59,648 nucleotides of DNA from the NCBI GenBank assembly GCA_964370095.1, contig CAYJHJ010000001.1:1-59648 (forward strand). The letters are read 5' to 3'. Positions 43,922 to 52,890 of this stretch are shown piece after piece. Source of the DNA: CAYJAZ01 sp964370095. GTDB taxonomy: Bacteria > Desulfobacterota > Desulfovibrionia > Desulfovibrionales > Desulfovibrionaceae. Numbering within the stretch: position 1 is the stretch's first letter; each line of letters opens with the position of its first letter. Below the pieces are notes generated by a model, which was given only the letters and a program-made list of their open reading frames with translations, had not been told where the DNA came from and did not search any database. The position numbers were made by a program, and so were the translations under genes.

Positions 43922-44212
43922 ATGATTGACACTGTTGAGGCTATCAGCATAAATTATGAAGAAGAAGGCATCTTAATTGTTAAAGAATTAGAAAAAGAAG
44001 TTATAAGCAAAAAAGGTGCTTGGGTTACTGTGCTTTTTCGTTATCAAGACTGGAATGCAAAAAAAGAAGAATACAGTGAAGATAAATATGCTATACGCCG
44101 CTATCAAAAAAGAGCAGGCGAATATAAAGCACAAGCAAAATTTTCACTGACTGACAAAGAGCAGGCAAAAGCCTTAGTGCACACTTTAAACGCATGGCTT
44201 GAAAAAAAATAG
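43922..44212 (+). CDS. small conserved-looking protein, unknown function
   Basis: 96 aa, very charged, soluble. A beta-rich start (GILIVKELEKEVI, AWVTVLFRYQDW) is followed by a basic middle (YAIRRYQKRAGEYKAQAKFSL) and a helical end (KEQAKALVHTLNAWLEKK). AAAGAGG lies upstream. It starts 15 bp after hisD, so it is probably in the same message. I do not recognise a family. Confidence 0.7.
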   Translation: MIDTVEAISINYEEEGILIVKELEKEVISKKGAWVTVLFRYQDWNAKKEEYSEDKYAIRRYQKRAGEYKAQAKFSLTDKEQAKALVHTLNAWLEKK

Positions 44213-44257
44213 TTTCTATTAAACTCATAACTTTTATATATTTATAAGAAGTAAGGC

Positions 44258-44974
44258 ATGAAAATTAAAAGAAAAACATATATAGAAAATGTTAAAAAAG
44301 ATTTTCTTGCCTTACTTATAAAAAATTGGCAGAAAAGAAATAATCGCCTATTACACTTAGGGCTTGGGCATGGCATTGAACCAAGCTTTTTTTGGGATTT
44401 AGGCTTTGATGTCAGTGTTCTTTGCCAAAGCCAAGAAGAGCTTGTGCAATGTCAAAAAACAAATGGCAAAAAAATTGAATATTTTATAGGTAAACATGAT
44501 CATCTTCCTTTTGATGAAAAAGTTTTTGATTATGTGGTGCTTACACATGTGCTTGGAAGTTCGCCTGAAAATTCAAACAACTATGCTGACAAAAAAAGCA
44601 AGGAAGAGCATTTTTCTTCATTAATAGAAGAAGCTCAAAGAGTTTCAGCCAAAAGCATTTGCCTTTTAGAATTTTCATCTTTTGCCCTAAGTAAGCTTGA
44701 ACCGCACATTTCACCCTTCCTTTTAAGAAAAATAACAAAAACAGACAAATATAATTTAAGTGAACTTACAAAAAATAATGAAGAAATTCTTGCATGCTTC
44801 TCATCTGCACTTCATTCACCTTCTTTTATGTGGCATGAACGATTATTGCCTTTTTCCTCATATCCTTTAAATATACCTTTTGGTTCACTCATTGCCACAA
44901 CGCTCAACCACTCACCACTTTTGATGACAAGTTTACCTCTGCAAGTCAGCTCAACTGTTAGCGAAATCATCTAA
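44258..44974 (+). CDS. SAM-dependent methyltransferase (class I)
   Basis: 238 aa. The Rossmann motif I is present as RLLHLGLGHGIEPSFFWDLG (about 28-47), motif II as VSVLCQ, motif III as HDHLPFDEKVFDYVVLTHVLG (about 82-102), the Methyltransf_11 pattern. The C-terminal half (helices, then many Ser/Pro) is non-standard. It stands 12 bp before a GT9 glycosyltransferase, so the acceptor may be a glycan or lipid-carrier product. Substrate unknown. Confidence 0.7.
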   Translation: MKIKRKTYIENVKKDFLALLIKNWQKRNNRLLHLGLGHGIEPSFFWDLGFDVSVLCQSQEELVQCQKTNGKKIEYFIGKHDHLPFDEKVFDYVVLTHVLGSSPENSNNYADKKSKEEHFSSLIEEAQRVSAKSICLLEFSSFALSKLEPHISPFLLRKITKTDKYNLSELTKNNEEILACFSSALHSPSFMWHERLLPFSSYPLNIPFGSLIATTLNHSPLLMTSLPLQVSSTVSEII

Positions 44975-44986
44975 AAAAGGGACTAT

Positions 44987-46669
44987 ATGCGTATTATCAT
45001 TATTAACTTCACCCGTTTTGGTGATACATTACAAAGCCAGCCTCTTCTCCATGCATTAAAAGCACAAGGGCACACACTAGCGTGGCTTTGCCTAGAAAAT
45101 TTCGCCTCTGCGGTTGAAATGCTGGATGGACTTGATGCTATTTTCCCTTTTCCTTCTTCACTTCTTTTATCTCTCACAAGAGAGCTTGATCAAAACCCAC
45201 GCTCAAACTCTTGGCATAAAGCACTCTCAGTTTTTGAAAACTTTGCCCAAAACATTGAAAACAGCTTCAAGCCCGAAGCAATTCTAAACCTTACCCCTAT
45301 CAATATCGCACTTTTAACAGCAAAAAGACTTTCAATGCCAAGAAGTAAGAATGGGAAAAATTTGCCTAGCAAGCTTTCTGAAAATTCAAACACTTCAAAT
45401 TTACCCGTTTTAGGCTTTGGCTTAGACGATGAAGGGCATATCAAAAATTCCACTGTTTGGGCAAGTTATATTCAAGCGGTAACTCTCAACCGAATTTCAA
45501 GCCCTTTTAATATTTCTGACGGCTTCACCTTACTGGGTGTAAAATCATTGCTGAATAAAGAAGCTCAAAATCCTAAAATTCGTTCTCTTGAAACAGAAAC
45601 CACAAAAGAAGTTGATAATTTTTTGCATAATCTACCGATTGAAAATGCAAATACAAATCATAAAACACGTGCTTATATCGGCTTTCAACTTGGAGCAAGC
45701 AATGAAATCAGGCAGTGGGACATCAAGCATTTTGCCAAGCTAAGTCAAATTTTTGTCAATCAAGGCTATACTCCTGTTTTACTTGGTACAAAAGAAGAAG
45801 AACATTTAGCAGAACAATTTTACATAGCAAAAGGTACGGCAAAAAATGCCATAGGGAAAACAAATCTCAAGCAGCTTGCCGCCTTATTGGAAAAATGTAA
45901 ACTTCTTATCACAAATGATACAGGCACTATGCACTTGGCAGCAGCTGTAAAAACACCTATTATCGGTATATTTTTGGCAACTGCTCAACCGTGGGACACA
46001 GGCCCTGTCAGTGCTGATGCCTGCCTAATAGAGCCAAATTTACCGTGCCACCCTTGCGATTTTTCAAAAAAATGCAGCATCAATAATATATGTAGAACAA
46101 GCATACCCCCTAAAATCATTGCAGAAATTGCACTCGGACGCTTAGAAAAAAATTCATGGCAAAAAGCTTTTTCAGAACATGCAAGAATTTGGCAAAGCAT
46201 GAGAGATGAAGAAGGGTTTCTTACGCTCAAACCACTTGATATTATAGATAAAAATCAAAGATTTTCCCTTTATTCCATGCAAAGAACAGTCTATAAAGAA
46301 TTTTTACACCTCTTAAGCTTAAGAGCTGAAAATATAAAAGGAAATGCACAAATTCCACCTCTTTTACCGATTGGGAGCATTGAAAATAAAAAATTAAGGC
46401 AAAATCTTGACGCTTGCCTTGAACTATTTTTTCTACTTGAGCAACAAGGAAAGCTTCTCACAACAGTTCCGCGTATGAAGCAAGCTTTTTTGGCAACAAA
46501 TCAAAAAATACTAATCAATTTGAAAGATATCAGCTATTTAGTTCCATTGGCTCGTATGTGGGAATATGGCATGGAAAGTTATGGCGACAATCTTGATAAC
46601 TTTTTTCAATTTATTGAAATTGTTAAAGATGTAATGGAAAATTGGAAAAAATCATTACCGCTAGAATAA
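44987..46669 (+). CDS. glycosyltransferase family 9 (heptosyltransferase-like) with C-terminal extension
   Basis: 560 aa; relatives are about 350 aa. GT-B fold marks: N-terminal ITRFGDTLQSQPLLHAL (read as NFTRFGDTLQSQP, about 6-18), GFQLGASNEIRQW (about 227-239), LITNDTGTMHLAAAVKTPIIGIF (about 305-327) and the Cys-rich CHPCDFSKKC ... CRTSIPP (about 348-370). About 190 helical residues follow with no family I can name. Its pairing with a methyltransferase, just before flagellar-type genes, raises the possibility of flagellin or LPS decoration. Confidence 0.8.
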   Translation: MRIIIINFTRFGDTLQSQPLLHALKAQGHTLAWLCLENFASAVEMLDGLDAIFPFPSSLLLSLTRELDQNPRSNSWHKALSVFENFAQNIENSFKPEAILNLTPINIALLTAKRLSMPRSKNGKNLPSKLSENSNTSNLPVLGFGLDDEGHIKNSTVWASYIQAVTLNRISSPFNISDGFTLLGVKSLLNKEAQNPKIRSLETETTKEVDNFLHNLPIENANTNHKTRAYIGFQLGASNEIRQWDIKHFAKLSQIFVNQGYTPVLLGTKEEEHLAEQFYIAKGTAKNAIGKTNLKQLAALLEKCKLLITNDTGTMHLAAAVKTPIIGIFLATAQPWDTGPVSADACLIEPNLPCHPCDFSKKCSINNICRTSIPPKIIAEIALGRLEKNSWQKAFSEHARIWQSMRDEEGFLTLKPLDIIDKNQRFSLYSMQRTVYKEFLHLLSLRAENIKGNAQIPPLLPIGSIENKKLRQNLDACLELFFLLEQQGKLLTTVPRMKQAFLATNQKILINLKDISYLVPLARMWEYGMESYGDNLDNFFQFIEIVKDVMENWKKSLPLE

Positions 46670-46692
46670 TAGAAACTCCTTTTTCTAAACTT

Positions 46693-46708
46693 TGGCACAA
46701 ATTTTGCA
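46693..46708 (+). promoter_or_regulatory. sigma-54 promoter
   Basis: TGGCAC, 5 bp, TTGCA: a perfect -24/-12 match, 80 bp upstream of the gene at 46789 and after the GT9 stop. An RpoN-dependent activator of the flagellar type is implied. Confidence 0.8.
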
Positions 46709-46788
46709 AACTGTCTCCATATGAAAGGAAAAAATGACAGTGCATTATGCAAAGTCAAAACCACCAAAAATGAAACAGGAGTATTATT

Positions 46789-47388
46789 ATGATTATTATA
46801 GACGGAAAGCAAACAGAACTTTCAATTTCTAATTTTGAAAATTTAGAGCAACTTTTAGTAAGTGTTTCAAACACTGATGAAATGAGCGAAAGAATTGTAA
46901 CTGATATTTTGGTTAACAAAGAGCAGTTCAGTGAACTTTATCCACATCAAGCTGAAGACATTGAATCTGATGAACTTGAAAGTGTTGAAATTGTTTCAGT
47001 TCCTTATAAACAGATGGCACTTGATATTACTACTGAACTTTATAAAGTTAGTAAATTAATGCAGATTTCAAGCACAGAAATTTCTAATTATTTCCGTGCC
47101 GTCAATACAGAAGAAGGATTGCCCCTTTTCCTTGATCTTATCAATGTTATACGTAATTTTATGGCTATGGTAGCTGTTTTACGTAGTGAATTTATTGATA
47201 GAGTTGATGAAAAATTTGTAAATCACGTTGAAGCTATTTCTCAAATTCTTGGTGAAATGAATGAAGTTTTGATAAGCGAAGATTGGCTTGTGCTTGCTGA
47301 CCTCATGGAATTTGAATTCAAACCAACCTGCCAAGGCTGGGAAACAATTTTAGACAATTTACAAAATGACATCAAAACAATTATCTAA
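46789..47388 (+). CDS. hypothetical protein in a sigma-54-driven operon
   Basis: 199 aa, acidic, soluble, mostly helical (LEQLLVSVSN, then IVTDILVNKEQFSELYPHQAEDIESDE). No membrane span or signal peptide. ACAGGAG precedes the ATG. The product is unknown. The perfect sigma-54 site upstream and the FlgN/FliT-like gene downstream suggest a flagellar accessory or export-chaperone role. Confidence 0.7.
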   Translation: MIIIDGKQTELSISNFENLEQLLVSVSNTDEMSERIVTDILVNKEQFSELYPHQAEDIESDELESVEIVSVPYKQMALDITTELYKVSKLMQISSTEISNYFRAVNTEEGLPLFLDLINVIRNFMAMVAVLRSEFIDRVDEKFVNHVEAISQILGEMNEVLISEDWLVLADLMEFEFKPTCQGWETILDNLQNDIKTII

Positions 47389-47445
47389 TTGATATTATTA
47401 TAAAAATTTGATAAGTAAAAATATTTCTATTCTCAAGGAGAACAC

Positions 47446-47763
47446 ATGGCAACGGTATTATCAATGCTGGACAGAGCACTTATTTTAGCACAACATGAAC
47501 TTGAAGCCTTAAATGCTGGTAATGTTGAAGAGGCAGAATCATATTTCATGGAAAGATCAGAGCTTTTAAGCAAAGCCTATAATAACCACGATGAAGTAAG
47601 CACCGAAGACTATGTAATAAAACTTATTGCAATTCAAGGTTATAATCAGCTCATCTGTGAAGTAGGCGAAGAATTAAAAGCAAGCCTTCGCTCTGATATC
47701 TTAGCAAGCCAAAAAAGCACAAAAGCTGCAAAAGCTTATATCACTACCTCCTATAGATATTAG
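47446..47763 (+). CDS. FlgN/FliT-like flagellar export chaperone (putative)
   Basis: 105 aa, all-helical. ILAQHELEALNAGNVEEAESYFMERSELL (about 13-41) fits the first helical hairpin of FlgN/FliT-type chaperones (long helix, short turn at Gly-Asn-Val-Glu, second helix with MERSELL). The tail KAAKAYITTSYRY fits the C-terminal partner-binding region. AAGGAG precedes the start. It is 57 bp downstream of the 46789 gene and shares its sigma-54 promoter. Similarity is by pattern only. Confidence 0.6.
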   Translation: MATVLSMLDRALILAQHELEALNAGNVEEAESYFMERSELLSKAYNNHDEVSTEDYVIKLIAIQGYNQLICEVGEELKASLRSDILASQKSTKAAKAYITTSYRY

Positions 47764-47799
47764 TACTATCAATCATTTTGGTACTCTTTTCATAACAGG

Positions 47800-47833
47800 C
47801 AAGCCCTTAATCCATCAAAGGATTAAGGGCTTG
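47800..47833. terminator. strong bidirectional terminator
   Basis: A 14-bp perfect stem CAAGCCCTTAATCC with GGATTAAGGGCTTG, 6-nt loop, then TTTGTTT; between convergent genes. Confidence 0.9.
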
Positions 47834-47855
47834 TTTGTTTATATTTATAATAAAA

Positions 47856-48590
47856 TTAAATGCCTAATGCTGCTGCTTCGTCAACAATCCAAATAAGTTC
47901 ACCTTTTGGGCGAATAAATTGAGCTGGATATTTTGGTTCATCAAGCAAGTTTAATGCGTGTGAAAGCGGCTTATGCTTATCTTTTCCACTTACCATAAAA
48001 ATGCAGGATCTTGCATTATTAATTGCCGGCAAGGTTAGAGTAAGCCTATCAGCAGATTTAGAGCGTACGTATTGATCAATAACAATTCGATCTTTTTCAA
48101 GCAAACCTTGTTCTTCAGGGAAAAGTGAGGCCACGTGTCCATCATCTCCAAGCCCAAGAAGCACACAGTCAAAGCGTGGAAATTCGCCCGGCTGCAACCT
48201 AAAATGTTCTTGCAATAAAAATTCGTATGAAGTTGCAGCCTTAACAGGGTCATCTTCACCTTTCATTCTATAATACCAAGTTATAGGAACATGGCTTAAA
48301 AGCTCACGTCTTGCAACACCATAATTGCTAGCAGGATCTGATGGGTCAACACAACGTTCATCCACCCAATAGATGACAATTTTTTCCCAAGGTAATCTAT
48401 CTGCCCAGTCTGAACCTGAAAGTAAACGGAAAAGTGGCAAAGGTGTGTTACCGCCTGAAAGGGCTAGTGTAAAAGTGCCTCGTTCTAAAATGGCTTGTTC
48501 ACATAATTCTGCAATATGATGTGCACAACGTTCTGCTATTGCTGCACTATTTTTATGCACATGAACCGCTAAGTGTATTGATCTTGACAT
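47856..48590 (-). CDS. pgl: 6-phosphogluconolactonase
   Basis: 244 aa of the NagB-like family; hydrolyses 6-phosphogluconolactone in the oxidative pentose phosphate pathway. Marks: FTLALSGGNTPLPLFRLLS (about 40-58), IYWVDERCVDPSDPASNYG (about 72-90) and DCVLLGLGDDGHVASLFPEE (about 141-160). Zwf and Gnd are not in the window. It follows the hydrogenase protease gene by 12 bp on the same strand. Confidence 0.92.
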   Translation of the reverse strand: MSRSIHLAVHVHKNSAAIAERCAHHIAELCEQAILERGTFTLALSGGNTPLPLFRLLSGSDWADRLPWEKIVIYWVDERCVDPSDPASNYGVARRELLSHVPITWYYRMKGEDDPVKAATSYEFLLQEHFRLQPGEFPRFDCVLLGLGDDGHVASLFPEEQGLLEKDRIVIDQYVRSKSADRLTLTLPAINNARSCIFMVSGKDKHKPLSHALNLLDEPKYPAQFIRPKGELIWIVDEAAALGI

Positions 48591-48602
48591 AGGTCCTCTT
48601 TA

Positions 48603-49088
48603 TTACGATTGATTTTGAACTAATTCTAAGGCTAAAATTCTGTCTATTTCTTCTTTTGCTTTTTCAATAAAAATCGGCAATTTTTCTTTTATGATAGGGC
48701 TTAATTCCATGCTCCATGTAGTATAATCAAAAGGTTCCATTCCTAAGATAAAAAGCTTTGGTCTTTTTTTATACATGAGCTCAGCCATATTAATAGAGTC
48801 AATAAGGTCAATATCATGAATTGACATTCTTTGATCTTGATTTTTTGTCAATTCTTCTTCTGTCAACCTATAAATTGTTCCCGGCTCTTTTTTTGCATGT
48901 AAAATATCCAGAATTAATACATGGCTGTACTCTTCAAACAAATAAAAAACATCATGTGTAAAGGTGCCTGCTTCCATCACGCTTACATTTTCGGGCATTT
49001 TTTCTTTCATAAGCTCTAAAGCAGCATGAACACCAAGCCCATCGTCCATAAGCAAAATATTTCCTATACCCATGACAAGCAATTTCAT
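48603..49088 (-). CDS. hydrogenase maturation protease (HyaD/HybD family)
   Basis: 161 aa. Cuts the C-terminal tail of the NiFe-hydrogenase large subunit after nickel insertion. Marks: MGIGNILLMDDGLGVHA (about 6-22, with the first metal acid), LILDILHAKKEPG (about 59-71, second) and SIHDIDLIDSINMAEL (about 90-105, His). These are the three nickel-sensing positions of HybD, though the first is Asp rather than the usual Glu. Supports active hydrogenase use together with hypD/hypE. Confidence 0.9.
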   Translation of the reverse strand: MKLLVMGIGNILLMDDGLGVHAALELMKEKMPENVSVMEAGTFTHDVFYLFEEYSHVLILDILHAKKEPGTIYRLTEEELTKNQDQRMSIHDIDLIDSINMAELMYKKRPKLFILGMEPFDYTTWSMELSPIIKEKLPIFIEKAKEEIDRILALELVQNQS

Positions 49089-49173
49089 AATTATTTCCTT
49101 AGAATTTCTTTCTAAATTTATATAGCATTATTTATTTTTAAAGGCAACTCTTGAGGGGGGGGCTAAACATAAA

Positions 49174-49503
49174 TTATTGGTATGAATTAACTGATGGCGA
49201 CAAAATTTCAATATTTACAGGCGGCGGGTTTTCTTTATAAAAATTTGAATAAGCGTCCTCATCTTTTTTTTCTTTTTTAGGCGAAACACGGATGATTTCT
49301 TCATTACTTTCTTCATCCTTTTCAAAGAAAATTGAATTATGGCTGTTTTTTGTGCCTATAATTTCATCTTGATTTTGGGCAAAAATTTCTGCAGGCATGC
49401 AAAGAAAAAGAAAGAAAAAAACACTACATAAAAAGAAAGATAAAGCACTTTTTTTACTATTCTGCAATTTATCAAAGGTATTCAAGCGTATATTTTTTAT
49501 CAT
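49174..49503 (-). CDS. secreted protein, unknown function
   Basis: 109 aa from ATG 49503, which has AAGGGGG 5 bp upstream. A GTG at 49524 is also in frame but would lie before that ribosome site. Signal peptide: basic head, core FFLCSVFFFLFLCMPAEIF (about 25-43), cleavage likely after IFAQ. The mature part (about 65 aa) is highly charged and probably disordered (ESNEEIIRVSPKKEKKDEDAY). No family recognised. Confidence 0.6.
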   Translation of the reverse strand: MIKNIRLNTFDKLQNSKKSALSFFLCSVFFFLFLCMPAEIFAQNQDEIIGTKNSHNSIFFEKDEESNEEIIRVSPKKEKKDEDAYSNFYKENPPPVNIEILSPSVNSYQ

Positions 49504-49599
49504 AAAAACCCCCTTAAAAATCACTTGTCAAGAGTGTAAATTTTCTATAAGATTGTTTCTGCACAGATGAGGGCAAACAATATCAATAGAGAGGATACA

Positions 49600-50655
49600 A
49601 TGACTCACGACAGAAGTAAAGCTTATACTGCCACCGGTGTTAACATACACGCCGGAAACGAATTTGTTCAGAAAATCAAAGCGGATGTTTCCTCAACACA
49701 CAATCATAGTGTTCTTACAGATATTGGCGGCTTTGGCGGACTTTATCGCCCTGACCTTGCCGGCATGGAAGACCCTATTTTAATAGGTGCAACTGACGGC
49801 GTTGGCACAAAGCTTAAACTTGCCATTGATTTCCAAAAACACGATACCGTTGGCATAGATTTAGTTGCCATGAGCGTTAATGATATTCTTGTTCAAGGCG
49901 CAAAACCATTATTCTTTCTTGATTATTACGCAACTTCAAAATTAGAAATTGAGGTTGCTGCAACCGTTGTTGCCGGAATAGCCGAAGGGTGCAGGCAATC
50001 AAATTGTGCCTTACTTGGCGGTGAAACCGCCGAAATGCCCGGAATGTATGCTAAAAACGATTATGATTTAGCAGGCTTTTGTGTGGGTGTTGTTGATAAT
50101 TCTAAATTAGTTGACGGCTCGGGCATAAGTGTTGGTGATGTTATTTTGGCACTTCCCTCTTCAGGTGTTCATTCAAATGGCTTTAGCTTAGTACGAAAAA
50201 TTCTTGAAGATAGCGGCCTTAAAAAAGACGATATTTTCCCCGGCACAAATGAAAGTGTTGCAGAAGTTCTTTTAAAGCCAACCACAATTTATGTTGAAAT
50301 TTTGAAAAATATCATGCGTGATTTTTCAATTAAAGGCATGGTTCATATTACTGGTGGCGGTTTTTATGACAATATCCCGCGTGTTTTACCTTCACAAGTT
50401 CAAGCAAATATCAATTTTGGCACTTGGGATTCTTTGCCTGTTTTTGATTGGATTAAAAATGAAGGCGACATGACTTGGGAAGAAATGCTGCAAATTTTTA
50501 ACTGCGGTGTTGGTTTTGTGCTTATTGTTGATAAAGAAAGCGCTTCTGAAATTTTAGGCAGATTTTCTGCTATGAATGAAAAAATCTGGCAAATTGGCAC
50601 AATAGAAAAAAGAAAAAGCGCTACAAGTGAGCAAGTGCTTATTAGTTTTAGCTAG
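49600..50655 (+). CDS. purM: phosphoribosylformylglycinamidine cyclo-ligase
   Basis: 351 aa; makes AIR in purine synthesis. Marks: AYTATGVNIHAGNEFV (about 9-24), GGFGGLYRPDLAGMEDPILIGATDGVGTKLKLA (about 47-79), AMSVNDILVQGAKPLFFLDYYA (about 92-113), CALLGGETAEMPGMY (about 144) and HITGGGFYDNIPRVLP (about 250). ATG 49600 (MTHDRSK) was chosen because AGAGAGG lies 5 bp before it; the frame is open to 49567 but without a ribosome site. Confidence 0.96.
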   Translation: MTHDRSKAYTATGVNIHAGNEFVQKIKADVSSTHNHSVLTDIGGFGGLYRPDLAGMEDPILIGATDGVGTKLKLAIDFQKHDTVGIDLVAMSVNDILVQGAKPLFFLDYYATSKLEIEVAATVVAGIAEGCRQSNCALLGGETAEMPGMYAKNDYDLAGFCVGVVDNSKLVDGSGISVGDVILALPSSGVHSNGFSLVRKILEDSGLKKDDIFPGTNESVAEVLLKPTTIYVEILKNIMRDFSIKGMVHITGGGFYDNIPRVLPSQVQANINFGTWDSLPVFDWIKNEGDMTWEEMLQIFNCGVGFVLIVDKESASEILGRFSAMNEKIWQIGTIEKRKSATSEQVLISFS

Positions 50656-50689
50656 CGCACGTTTCTAACTCAAGGTATCTATACTTTAT

Positions 50690-51505
50690 ATGGCGAAAAA
50701 AGGAATACTTATTGTTGCCTATGGTTTAGGATCATTTAGTGCAGCTCAAGCCTTCTCAGCTTTTTGCAAAGAGGCTGAAAAAACCTTTGCGCCTATACCT
50801 GTTCGCTATGCCTTCACCTCTGAACTCAGCCGAAAACTTCTTGCAGAAAAAGGAAAAAAATCTGATTCCGTTCAAAAAGCCATAGAAAAAATGCTTTTTG
50901 AAAAATATACGCATATTTATGTGCAATCTCTTCATCTTGTGCCAGGTGTTGAATATCAAGGTCTTGTTGAAGCTGTTAATTCCCTTCTAGAAAAATATCC
51001 GCTTGAAAGCAATAAAGATTTCACGCCCATCATAAAAGTCGCCCCTGCTTTATTTCAAGAAAAAAGATTTTTTAAAAAAGCAGTTGAATCTTTGGCTGAA
51101 AATCTTTCATACCTTAATTCTGAAAAAGAAGCTCTTCTCTATATGGGGCACGGAACAAATAATCCCAAAGAATTTCAAACAGATGCAATCTATAAACAAT
51201 TACACAATGAACTGCATGCACTTGATAAAAGGCTTTTTTTGGCCTGCATGGAAGGCACAAATACTTTAGGCGATATTTTACCGCTTTTAGAAAAAGAAGA
51301 ATTTAAAAAAGTTCATCTTTTTCCTTTTTTCACACTTATTGGCAAGCACACAAATGAAGATATGGCCGGTGAAGATTCATCTTCTTGGAAATCACGCCTA
51401 CAAGACAAAGGTTTTGTATGTTCAGCCCAATGTGTTGCCTTGTTGCAAAAAAACGATTTTATCAACTTTTGGCTAGAATCGCTTCAAACTTTACTGCACG
51501 AATAA
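50690..51505 (+). CDS. cbiK: sirohydrochlorin cobaltochelatase (CbiK type)
   Basis: 271 aa; inserts Co (or Fe) into sirohydrochlorin for B12 or siroheme. Marks: GILIVAYGLGSFSAAQAFSAF (N-terminal strand and helix), YVQSLHLVPGVEYQGL (about 84-99, metal His), LLYMGHGTNNP (about 144-154, catalytic His) and FPFFTLIGKHTNEDMAGE (about 208-225, metal His). It lacks a signal peptide, so it matches the cytoplasmic rather than the periplasmic form known in Desulfovibrio. It starts 34 bp after purM. Confidence 0.92.
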   Translation: MAKKGILIVAYGLGSFSAAQAFSAFCKEAEKTFAPIPVRYAFTSELSRKLLAEKGKKSDSVQKAIEKMLFEKYTHIYVQSLHLVPGVEYQGLVEAVNSLLEKYPLESNKDFTPIIKVAPALFQEKRFFKKAVESLAENLSYLNSEKEALLYMGHGTNNPKEFQTDAIYKQLHNELHALDKRLFLACMEGTNTLGDILPLLEKEEFKKVHLFPFFTLIGKHTNEDMAGEDSSSWKSRLQDKGFVCSAQCVALLQKNDFINFWLESLQTLLHE

Positions 51506-51595
51506 AATTTACAAAAATTTTACAAATTAAATGCTTTACAAAAGCCTTTATAATTTTATACACTCAAATTATAATAAAAAATAAAAGGTGTGTCT

Positions 51596-52804
51596 ATGTC
51601 AATAATTTCAAAAGAGATGGAAACTACCATCGAAAACGGCTCGATGATACGAAAAATGTTTGAAACAGGCGCTCAATTAAGGGCTGAATATGGGGCTGAC
51701 AAAGTCTGCGATTTTAGCCTAGGAAACCCTGATCTTGCCGCTCCTGAATCAATTATCAAGGCTTTGGAAAAGATGGTTGAAAAAGCAAAAGAACCTGCTG
51801 CATTAGGATATATGCAAAATGCAGGCTTTGAATTTGCACGAAAAAGCTTGGCAGATTATCTTTCAAAAGAGCAAAATTGCACTTTAGATGCCTCCGATGT
51901 TGTTCTTACATGCGGAGCAGCAGGCGGAATGAATGTTTTTTTCCGCACTGTTTTAAATGCAGGTGATGAAGTATTAGGAATAAGCCCCTACTTTGTAGAA
52001 TATTTCAAATATATAGGCTCGCACAATGGTGTTTTTAAGCCAATTCCTTCACTTGAAAATACTTTTGAGCCTGACATCAAGGCACTAGAAGAAGCCATCA
52101 ACGAAAAAACTCGTGCTATTTTGATAAATACGCCAAACAATCCTACAGGCGTTATCTATTCTAAAGAAGTTATACTAAAACTTATAGCACTTGTGGAAAG
52201 AGCAAGCAAAAAATTCAATACTTTCATCTACTTACTAGCTGATGAACCCTATCGCTTCTTGGCTTATGATAAAGAAGTGCCTTCAATTTTAGATAAATCT
52301 GCTCATTGTGTAGTTATTGGTTCTTTCTCCAAAAACTTAGCATTAGCAGGCGAAAGAGTTGGTTATATCGCTCTTTCACCTCTTTTGGAAAATCGTGCTC
52401 TTCTTATGGCAGGGCTTGTGCAAGCAAACAGGTTTTTAGGTTATGTGAATGCTCCTGTTATCGGGCAATACCTCATGGATGCAGGGCTCAACTCAGAAGA
52501 TTTGCAAAAAAACTTTGAAGAAGCAAAAGCAATTTATGCAAAAAGAAGAGAGATTTTTGCCTCTGTTTTAAAAGAAGCAAATATTGAATTTCTTATGCCT
52601 GAAGGAGCTTTTTATTTCTTTATAAAATCACCTGTAGCCGATGAAAAAATATTTGTTGAAGCTTTAAAAAAAGAATTGGTGCTTGCAGTTCCCGGATCAG
52701 GCTTTGGAAAAGCGGGCTATGTAAGGCTTTCATTTGCTGTTCCCGATAAAATGATTGAAAATTCAAGACAGGGCTTTATAAATGCTGTAAAATCCGTGGC
52801 ATAA
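51596..52804 (+). CDS. PLP-dependent class I aminotransferase
   Basis: 402 aa, aspartate-aminotransferase fold. Marks: CDFSLGNPDLAAPESI (about 39), LTCGAAGGMNVFFRTVLNAGDEV (about 104), NTPNNPTGVIYS (about 178-189), ADEPYRFLAY (about 220), and the PLP-lysine SFSKNLALAGERVGYIALSP (about 245-264). ATG 51596 was chosen for its AAAAGG spacing. The substrate could be aspartate, alanine or an aromatic amino acid; not readable. Confidence 0.88.
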   Translation: MSIISKEMETTIENGSMIRKMFETGAQLRAEYGADKVCDFSLGNPDLAAPESIIKALEKMVEKAKEPAALGYMQNAGFEFARKSLADYLSKEQNCTLDASDVVLTCGAAGGMNVFFRTVLNAGDEVLGISPYFVEYFKYIGSHNGVFKPIPSLENTFEPDIKALEEAINEKTRAILINTPNNPTGVIYSKEVILKLIALVERASKKFNTFIYLLADEPYRFLAYDKEVPSILDKSAHCVVIGSFSKNLALAGERVGYIALSPLLENRALLMAGLVQANRFLGYVNAPVIGQYLMDAGLNSEDLQKNFEEAKAIYAKRREIFASVLKEANIEFLMPEGAFYFFIKSPVADEKIFVEALKKELVLAVPGSGFGKAGYVRLSFAVPDKMIENSRQGFINAVKSVA

Positions 52805-52825
52805 AAATACTTACACTTTAAAAAT

Positions 52826-52865
52826 AAAAAAGATATTCCTTCTTATGAAGCGAATATCTTTTTTT
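52826..52865. terminator. terminator between aminotransferase and fabD
   Basis: AAAAAGATATTC pairs with GAATATCTTTTTT around a 13-nt loop; A/T flanks on both sides allow both directions. Confidence 0.8.
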
Positions 52866-52890
52866 ATATTTATGCTTTATGCGACATTTT

